A stretch of 10,172 nt of DNA from CAYLLT01 sp964591605. Lineage in GTDB: Bacteria; Planctomycetota; Phycisphaerae; UBA1845; PWPN01. Made by a program: the position numbers and the translations under genes. Positions 5,966 to 10,172 of the stretch are shown piece after piece. Under the pieces are notes generated by a model, which was given only the letters and a program-made list of their open reading frames with translations, had not been told where the DNA came from and ran no database searches. The stretch covers positions 1 to 10,172 of the forward strand of contig CAZQEN010000292.1 of NCBI GenBank assembly GCA_964591605.1. Reading direction: 5' to 3'. Each line of letters starts with the position of its first letter. Positions within the stretch are counted from its first letter, which is position 1.

Positions 5966-6001
5966 GACCGCCGCAACCGACGTTTGTCGCTTGCGGCGGT
6001 C
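5966..6001 (+). terminator. Strong hairpin terminator after the beta-barrel gene
   Basis: An 11-bp perfect stem GACCGCCGCAA (5966-5976) / TTGCGGCGGTC (5991-6001) encloses a single C-C mismatch and then an inner CGAC-GTTT-GTCG hairpin. GTTCTGTCT follows, T-rich but not a pure T-run. It starts 27 bp past the stop, the usual place for intrinsic termination, and is the most stable hairpin I see in the window. Confidence 0.6.
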
Positions 6002-6094
6002 GTTCTGTCTGGAGTACCTGTCACGTGGGTGCATGTCCGCAATTACACAGGCCGAAGGCTGCAGCCATGGGCAACGCCCGCGGGGTCGTCTGAA

Positions 6095-6115
6095 AGCCCC
6101 CCGCTTCGGGGAGCT
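6095..6115 (+). other. Hairpin in the leader region of the alanine racemase gene
   Basis: In the 150 bp between the terminator and alr, AGC-C-CCCC (6095-6102) pairs with GGGG-A-GCT (6108-6115), with one C.A mismatch and a GCTTC loop. A smaller GGGC-AAC-GCCC hairpin lies at 6069-6079. I found no convincing promoter here and recognise no riboswitch class. It may be a weak terminator, an mRNA leader structure or chance pairing. Confidence 0.3.
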
Positions 6116-6151
6116 TGTGACCCATCATGCGGACGGGTAGAGTCGCCGGTG

Positions 6152-7342
6152 ATGAGTCCTGCGGTTTCAGCCGTAATCGGGCTGGATGCGTTTCGCCAGA
6201 ATCTGCAAGCCATCCGCCGGAGGATCCCCCCGGGCACGCCGGTCTGCCCGGCCGTCAAGGCGAACGCCTACGGCCACGGCGTCGATCTGCTGTTGCCCGT
6301 CCTCGAGAAGGAGGGCATCGAGGCCCTGGCGGTCGCGCAGCTCGAAGAGGCGGTCCAGCTCCGGCAGCTCGGCTGGCGACGGCGTGTTCTGTGTCTGGGA
6401 GCACCTTTGGTCGGGGAGAGCCCGGCCGATCGCCGCGAACGCACCGATGCAGCAGTGGCGGGCGGCATCGAGGTGACGGTTTCCAGTCACAATGAGCTCG
6501 ACCTGCTCAGCCAGGCCGCTGCCCGGCTATGCCGAAAACCCCTGGTGCACATCAAAGTCGATACGGGAATGGGACGGATGGGCGTTCTGGCCTCCGACGC
6601 CTCCCAGTTCGTCCTTGCCGCTGCCCGACGCCCCGAGCTGGTCATTGCCGGCGTCTATACCCATTTCGCGACCGCCGACGAGCCTGATCTCGCCTTCGCC
6701 CGCGAGCAGCTCACTGCCCTGCTGACCCTCCGGCAGACGCTCCTGGCCGCCCGCTGCCCGGTGCAGACCTTTCACGCCGCCAACTCGGCCGCGATCTTTC
6801 GCCTCCCTGACGCCTCTCTCGACATGGTTCGACCGGGGCTCGCGATTTATGGATATTGGGGCAGTGACCCCACTGGTCGCCCGGCCGATCTGCGGCCTAT
6901 CCTACGGGTAGTCAGCCGCATTGTGTCCGTGCGTGATCTGCCCGCCGGCGCCAGCATCGGCTATGGCAGAACGTTCCGGACGCAGCGTCGCAGCCGCATC
7001 GGCGTGATTCCCATCGGTTATGCCGACGGGTATCGTCGGGCACTCAGTTCCGCTGCGACCATGGTGCTGGAAGCGCGGAGAAGTTCACCCAGACAGAGCG
7101 TGCCGGTGGTCGGGCGGGTCAGCATGGACCTCGTCTCCATCGACCTGACCGATGTTCCCGACGCGCAGGTGGGCGACCCGGTGACGGTCGTGGACAATGT
7201 GCCCCAGGCCCCCAACAGCGTCGAGTCGATCGCCCGCCAGTTGGGCACCATTCCCTACGAAGTCACCTGCTCGATCGGCCCGCGGGTCCGGCGCATCGTC
7301 GCCGACGACAGGGCGGCGCCGACGGGCCCGGCCGGCGCGTAA
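6152..7342 (+). CDS. alr: Alanine racemase (PLP-dependent)
   Basis: A 396-residue cytosolic enzyme that interconverts L- and D-alanine for peptidoglycan synthesis. Fold-type III N-terminal barrel: VKANAYGHG carries the PLP-binding lysine (K36), VHIKVDTGMGRMG carries the conserved arginine (R142), YTHFATAD (169-176) and HAANSAA follow, and MVRPGLAIYG supplies the arginine facing the pyridine nitrogen (R227). The C-terminal beta domain has the catalytic tyrosine in IGYGRTF (Y271), IPIGYADGY, and GRVSMD (M325, D326) at the partner active site. Length fits the family (about 360-400), with a slightly long Pro/Gly/Ala-rich tail. The ATG at 6152 is chosen because VIGLDAFRQNLQAIR aligns with the family N-terminus; the frame stays open upstream but only as a shadow of the barrel gene. 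GTG at 6149 adjoins it and is an alternative. No clear Shine-Dalgarno precedes it, though that is not unusual in this type of genome. It appears to stand alone: no ddl, mur or dad gene is adjacent. Confidence 0.96.
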   Translation: MSPAVSAVIGLDAFRQNLQAIRRRIPPGTPVCPAVKANAYGHGVDLLLPVLEKEGIEALAVAQLEEAVQLRQLGWRRRVLCLGAPLVGESPADRRERTDAAVAGGIEVTVSSHNELDLLSQAAARLCRKPLVHIKVDTGMGRMGVLASDASQFVLAAARRPELVIAGVYTHFATADEPDLAFAREQLTALLTLRQTLLAARCPVQTFHAANSAAIFRLPDASLDMVRPGLAIYGYWGSDPTGRPADLRPILRVVSRIVSVRDLPAGASIGYGRTFRTQRRSRIGVIPIGYADGYRRALSSAATMVLEARRSSPRQSVPVVGRVSMDLVSIDLTDVPDAQVGDPVTVVDNVPQAPNSVESIARQLGTIPYEVTCSIGPRVRRIVADDRAAPTGPAGA

Positions 7343-7471
7343 AAGATTCTTCCCTTCAGGAGAAAGGTTGTCTTGTCCGAAGGTCAATTTATCGGTCGGA
7401 GGGATCGGAGCGGGGAAGTGAGAAAATCTTCGCTCGCGGCACCGCAGAGCGCTGTGTTGTGCCCGCGGCGA

Positions 7472-7497
7472 TGCTAAGATGGAATGAAAGGAGAGGG
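7472..7497 (+). promoter_or_regulatory. Possible extended -10 promoter plus purine-rich site before the small ORF
   Basis: TG-C-TAAGAT (7472-7480) is an extended -10 motif; the -35 region (7452-7457) matches poorly. The purine-rich stretch AAAGGAGAGGG (7487-7497) looks like a ribosome binding site, but it lies 36 nt ahead of the ATG at 7534. The nearer ATGs (7507, 7512) open only a two-codon frame and a 43-codon frame. The 191 bp between alr and the small gene otherwise show no gene. Confidence 0.28.
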
Positions 7498-7533
7498 TCA
7501 GGCTCAATGCCATGACGAGCCTGGCGGACACGT

Positions 7534-7848
7534 ATGACTTCAGTACTGCGACCGGAGAAGCTGGACAATTCCGCACCGGAAACCACCGAACGGACGGCTA
7601 CGCAGGAAGTCCGCGACGCCATCCACGCCGCCTACCCCCATGATGAGGGCTTGATGGTGGCCAAACTCGTGAGCAATCGTCGCGGCACGAGTTGGTATCG
7701 CGTCAACTGGTACCGCTCCAGCCGGGAGGGGATGTTTATCGAGCGATCGCGCTTCGTCGCCGTCTTCCGCACGCCCGCGGGCGCGTTGCAGGTGGAAGAC
7801 CAGACGATCCGCTCGCCTGAACCGAAACACACGCTGTCGCCCAACTGA
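7534..7848 (+). CDS. Small protein of unknown function (104 aa)
   Basis: I do not recognise this protein. A charged N-terminal third (1-35; Glu, Thr, Arg rich, probably one helix around TQEVRDAIHAAY) leads to a beta-rich, aromatic-basic core at about 40-90: LMVAKLVSNRRGTSWYRVNWYRSSREGMFIERSRFVAVFRT, then LQVED. There is no signal peptide or membrane segment, so it should be cytosolic. The single usable ATG in this frame is at 7534, because an in-frame TGA lies at 7513-7515. Only a weak GGCGGA precedes it. The alternation of hydrophobic and basic residues in the core, and the lack of a better frame here, favour a real gene. Possible roles include nucleic-acid binding or a small structural fold, with no direct evidence. 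Translation of the opposite strand gives only arginine-rich, low-quality frames. Confidence 0.6.
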   Translation: MTSVLRPEKLDNSAPETTERTATQEVRDAIHAAYPHDEGLMVAKLVSNRRGTSWYRVNWYRSSREGMFIERSRFVAVFRTPAGALQVEDQTIRSPEPKHTLSPN

Positions 7849-7874
7849 GTCGCGGCAGCTCGACGATCACCACC

Positions 7875-7936
7875 GAGGCCTGAGACTGCAGCATCGAGGC
7901 GCCGCCCGCGCCCCGGCCGCTGAGGTCTCGGGCCTC
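7875..7936. repeat. Long-loop inverted repeat between convergent genes; possible terminator
   Basis: GAGGCCTGAGAC (7875-7886) and GTCTCGGGCCTC (7925-7936) pair over 12 positions with one T.G wobble around a 38-nt GC-rich loop. It lies between the stop of the small gene (+, 7848) and that of the prepilin-like gene (-, 7973). A second small stem, GACCG/CGGTC, lies near 7959-7974. The site suits bidirectional termination, but no T-run accompanies it. No gene is seen in the 124-bp gap. Confidence 0.35.
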
Positions 7937-7972
7937 ATCACGTTAGGTGCGATGGATAGACCGGCCTTTCGG

Positions 7973-8893
7973 TCAGGGCCAGCCGATGCGGGTTCCCAGA
8001 ACCCACTCGACGTGCATGTCGCCGAAGATGGCCAGCGTGCCGCCGCCCTGGCTGGTGCGGTGACTGCCGACGTTGAAACGGCCGATCAGGCTGGCGTTGG
8101 GCGCCCACTGCATGTGTTCGCCCTGCGAGCAGTAGGCCACCGTCACGTCGGCCAGGCTGGCGCTTTTGACGCGGTGGGCGTCGGCCGGCTTCCACTCGCG
8201 GTGACGGTACTTCTTGTTCGCGTCCTGTTTCAGCTCGGCGTCGCCGCGGCCCTGGTGCCACGTCAGGACCGAGTACTGGGCGATGCCGTTGAGCGTCCCC
8301 GGCGACGGCCAGGGCTTGCCCAGGGGATTGACCCCGCGGACGATGTCTTCCCACAGCCAGACGTGATAGCTCTCGAAGCGGCCCCGCCATTCCCAGTAAT
8401 AGTAGTTCTTATCCTGCGAGACGTAGACGACGCCGTCGCCGTGGCCGCGCTCGAACGGGCACATGTAAAACGGCGGCATCACCCGGTTCTCGTAATCGTC
8501 CACGACCGGCCAGGTCCACGAGGCCTCCGGATCGAACTTGCCGCCGTCGCGGTTTTTCATTTGACGCAGATCGGGCGTCTGGTTGCGCAGGGCCACCGAA
8601 AGCATGCACGCACGGGCCGGCATGTTGTAGGGGCTGCCGGTGATCGCCCAGTAGTTGTACATGATGGGCACCCGGCCGTTGGACTCGGTCATATACGTGG
8701 CGATGGCCGTCGCGACCTGCTTCATGTTGGCCCGGTCGGTCGCGATTTTCGCCTGCGTGCGGGCACGGTTCAGAGAGGGAAGCAGGATGGCCGCCAGCAG
8801 CGCGATGATGGCCACCACCACGAGCACTTCAATGAGCGTGAAAGCGGGATAGCAGCGTCGCGGACGACCGCCGGATGGGCGAGATGTGACCAT
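7973..8893 (-). CDS. Prepilin-type N-terminal cleavage/methylation protein (type II secretion/pilin-like)
   Basis: A 306-residue exported pseudopilin-like protein. A basic leader (MVTSRPSGGRPRRCYPA) is followed by A17|FTLIEV and an unbroken hydrophobic helix to about residue 38 (LLPSLNRAR). This is the class III signal processed by prepilin peptidase, with the conserved Glu at mature position 5 (E22). Residue -1 is Ala, not the usual Gly; I recall this variant as common in planctomycetes. The large globular domain (50-300) is Trp/Tyr rich. SHRTSQGGGTLAIFGDMHVEWV (start H278) is a degenerate version of the H-X9-DG 'processing-associated' C-terminus. The ATG at 8893 has an excellent ribosome site: GGAGGAG with 6-nt spacing. 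Many planctomycete genomes carry dozens of such stand-alone genes away from secretion operons. A role in a surface or secretion pseudopilus is inferred. No assembly genes lie nearby. Confidence 0.88.
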   Translation of the reverse strand: MVTSRPSGGRPRRCYPAFTLIEVLVVVAIIALLAAILLPSLNRARTQAKIATDRANMKQVATAIATYMTESNGRVPIMYNYWAITGSPYNMPARACMLSVALRNQTPDLRQMKNRDGGKFDPEASWTWPVVDDYENRVMPPFYMCPFERGHGDGVVYVSQDKNYYYWEWRGRFESYHVWLWEDIVRGVNPLGKPWPSPGTLNGIAQYSVLTWHQGRGDAELKQDANKKYRHREWKPADAHRVKSASLADVTVAYCSQGEHMQWAPNASLIGRFNVGSHRTSQGGGTLAIFGDMHVEWVLGTRIGWP

Positions 8894-8961
8894 GGCTGAC
8901 TCCTCCAGGAGCTCCCCCCATTGTCATCGACATTCGTCGACTCACACTCGCGGTTGCCTCC

Positions 8962-8991
8962 ATTATCTCCTGCTGTCCCCCTGGAACGCAA
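8962..8991 (-). promoter_or_regulatory. Possible promoter of the prepilin-like gene
   Basis: On the minus strand TTGCGT (8991-8986) and GATAAT (8967-8962, 5 of 6) are 18 nt apart, the same -35 word and spacing as at 4769-4798. The start would be near 8955 and the leader about 62 nt. The leader includes TCGAC-GAAT-GTCGA and a GCTCC-TGGA-GGAGT hairpin that overlaps the ribosome binding site. The remaining sequence up to the purF stop holds no gene. Confidence 0.35.
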
Positions 8992-9085
8992 ACGCCCGCA
9001 CGTTCGCGCCTCCAATAAAGCCCGGACCCCCCTCTCAGGTCTCCCATTGCACCCGCGCTCCGCCCGGGCAGGTCGGGATTCGGCA

Positions 9086-10172
9086 TCACTCGAACATCCG
9101 AAGCTGGTGCTTTTCGAGGGCGAACTTGCTCACCGGGCGGTCGACCGGCATGGGGTATTGCCCGCAGAAGCAGGCCGTGCAGTGGCTGGCCGGGACGTTC
9201 ACGCAGGCCAGCATGCCTTCCATGGACAGGTAGTGCAGCGAATCGACCCCCAGGTAATCGCGGATCTCATCCACGCTCCGCGTGTTGGCGATCAGCTCCT
9301 CGCGGCTCGGGAAATCGATGCCGAAGTAGCACGGATGCCGGATCGGCGGACTCGCCACCCGCAGGTGGATCTCCCGCGCCCCGGCATAACGCAGGGCCCC
9401 GATCTTGCCCCGCGTCGTCGTGCCGCGGACGACCGAATCCTCCACGACGATCAGCCGCTTTCCGCGGACGTTTTCCTTGATCACGTTGAGCTTCATCTTG
9501 ACCGCCAGGTCGCGCTGGCCCTGTTCGGGCATGATGAACGAGCGTCCGGCGTAGTGGCTCACCGTGAATCCGCGGTCGTAGGGGATGCCGCTCGCCTTGG
9601 CATAACCCAGCGCGGCATCCTGGGCGCAGTTGGGGATCGGGATGACCACCTCCGCCTCGACGGGGGCCTCGCGGGCGAGCTGCGCCCCCATTGCCTGCCG
9701 GACCTTCTGCACGTTCTCCCCGAACACGTCGCTGGAGGGGTCCGCAAAGTAGATCTGCTCGAAGATGCACAGCGCCGGCCGCACCGAGCCCGGCGGCGCG
9801 ATCCACTGGCTCGCCAGACCCGCATCCGTGATGGTCACCACCTCGCCGGGCTCAACCTCGCGGATAAACTCCGCATCCACGATGTCGAGGGCGCACGTTT
9901 CGCTCGCCACCACGATCCCGCCGTTGTCCAGCCGTCCGAGCACCAGCGGCCGGAAGCCGAACGGATCGCGGGCGGCCACCATGCGGTCTCCGAACAGAAA
10001 CAGGAGCGAGTACGCCCCCTGCAGGTGGTTGAGCACATGGACGAGGTGGTTGTCCTTCTCCAGGTGGCTCGGCTTGGCCATCAGGTGGACGATGACCTCG
10101 GTGTCGCTCGTCGTGTTGAAGATCGCCCCGTGCTGCTCGTATTCCTCGCGCAGCAGGCTCGCGTTGATCAGG
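9086..10172 (-). CDS. purF: Amidophosphoribosyltransferase (PurF), N-terminus beyond the window
   Basis: First committed enzyme of de novo purine synthesis: glutamine plus PRPP gives 5-phosphoribosylamine. The frame is open to the window end, so the ATG at 10081 is only an internal Met; 361 residues are visible. They begin in the glutamine amidotransferase domain (FNTTSDTEVIVHL, then ARDPFGFRPLVLG). The catalytic Cys1 and about 100 residues are outside. The phosphoribosyltransferase domain shows IPIPNCAQDAALGYAKASG, the flexible-loop segment HYAGRSFIMPEQGQR, and the PRPP motif VVEDSVVRGTTTRGK (about 242-256). Cysteines at visible residues 135 (ALCIFEQIYF), 281 (IRHPCYFGID), 331 and 334 (HCTACF) match the four [4Fe-4S] ligands of Bacillus-type PurF, so this is the iron-sulfur class. 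The C-terminus is complete. The next gene downstream, the prepilin-like one, is 192 bp away with its own promoter and seems unrelated. Confidence 0.97.
   Translation of the reverse strand, partial: LINASLLREEYEQHGAIFNTTSDTEVIVHLMAKPSHLEKDNHLVHVLNHLQGAYSLLFLFGDRMVAARDPFGFRPLVLGRLDNGGIVVASETCALDIVDAEFIREVEPGEVVTITDAGLASQWIAPPGSVRPALCIFEQIYFADPSSDVFGENVQKVRQAMGAQLAREAPVEAEVVIPIPNCAQDAALGYAKASGIPYDRGFTVSHYAGRSFIMPEQGQRDLAVKMKLNVIKENVRGKRLIVVEDSVVRGTTTRGKIGALRYAGAREIHLRVASPPIRHPCYFGIDFPSREELIANTRSVDEIRDYLGVDSLHYLSMEGMLACVNVPASHCTACFCGQYPMPVDRPVSKFALEKHQLRMFE

Noticed and set aside
5699..6151. Upstream extension of the alanine racemase frame
   Set aside because: It overlaps the barrel gene in another frame, crosses its terminator, and has Arg/His-rich content unlike any Alr N-terminus.
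6002..6151. Possible tRNA, riboswitch or small RNA before alr
   Set aside because: No cloverleaf, T-loop or known aptamer core could be found; only simple hairpins are visible.
7316..7338. GCGCCG/CGGCGC hairpin at the 3' end of alr
   Set aside because: It lies within the coding tail, has an 11-nt loop and no T-run; such pairing is easily produced by GC-rich Gly/Ala/Pro codons.
7343..7430. AAGATT...AATCTT with TTCCC...GGGAA as a long inverted repeat after alr
   Set aside because: The two arm blocks are unequally spaced (1 versus 7 intervening bases) and the loop is long, so a stable structure is unlikely.
7952..8899. Plus-strand open frame (315 codons) opposite the prepilin-like gene
   Set aside because: The minus strand has the FTLIEV processing site, a strong ribosome site and a planctomycete-like C-terminus. 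The plus frame is low-complexity Val/Arg/His.

Overview
This GC-rich 10.2 kb window looks like chromosomal DNA of a planctomycete-like bacterium, perhaps of the Phycisphaerae or a related class. That is an inference. It rests on a stand-alone prepilin-like protein with an A|FTLIEV processing site and a degenerate H-X9-DG-type C-terminus, on a secreted DUF5010 / GH99-like protein, and on GC-rich palindromic intergenic motifs of a kind I remember from that phylum. I see no phage, insertion sequence, CRISPR array, tRNA or rRNA.

Layout. The left edge carries the 3' part of a YghZ/Gpr-type aldo-keto reductase (+). It converges on a four-helix membrane protein with a possible bacterial-PH-like tail (-), which has its own promoter. 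Next comes a 277-bp gap holding a compound palindromic element. Then lies a two-gene unit on the minus strand: a secreted DUF5010/GH99-like putative glycosidase followed, with no intervening base, by a TTG-initiated 12-helix MFS transporter. Divergent from it is an outer-membrane beta-barrel-like protein (+), with a strong hairpin after its stop. An alanine racemase (+) and a small protein of unknown function (+) follow. On the minus strand at the right are a prepilin-like protein and the C-terminal three quarters of PurF, which runs off the window.

How the genes may work together. The most coherent unit is the divergent locus at 1907-5939: secreted glycosidase-like enzyme and inner-membrane MFS carrier on one side, outer-membrane barrel on the other. 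Two back-to-back sigma70-like promoters lie 26 bp apart, with a perfect inverted repeat (CCGCG-N5-CGCGG) between the -35 boxes. This would fit a small glycan-processing and uptake module, but no substrate can be read from the sequence. Alr (D-alanine supply) and PurF (first step of purine synthesis) are ordinary housekeeping genes and show no obvious link to their neighbours.

I found no clear-cut new system. The best leads are the divergent glycosidase/MFS/barrel module and the compound palindrome at 1766-1839. Promoter, operator and terminator calls were made by eye.
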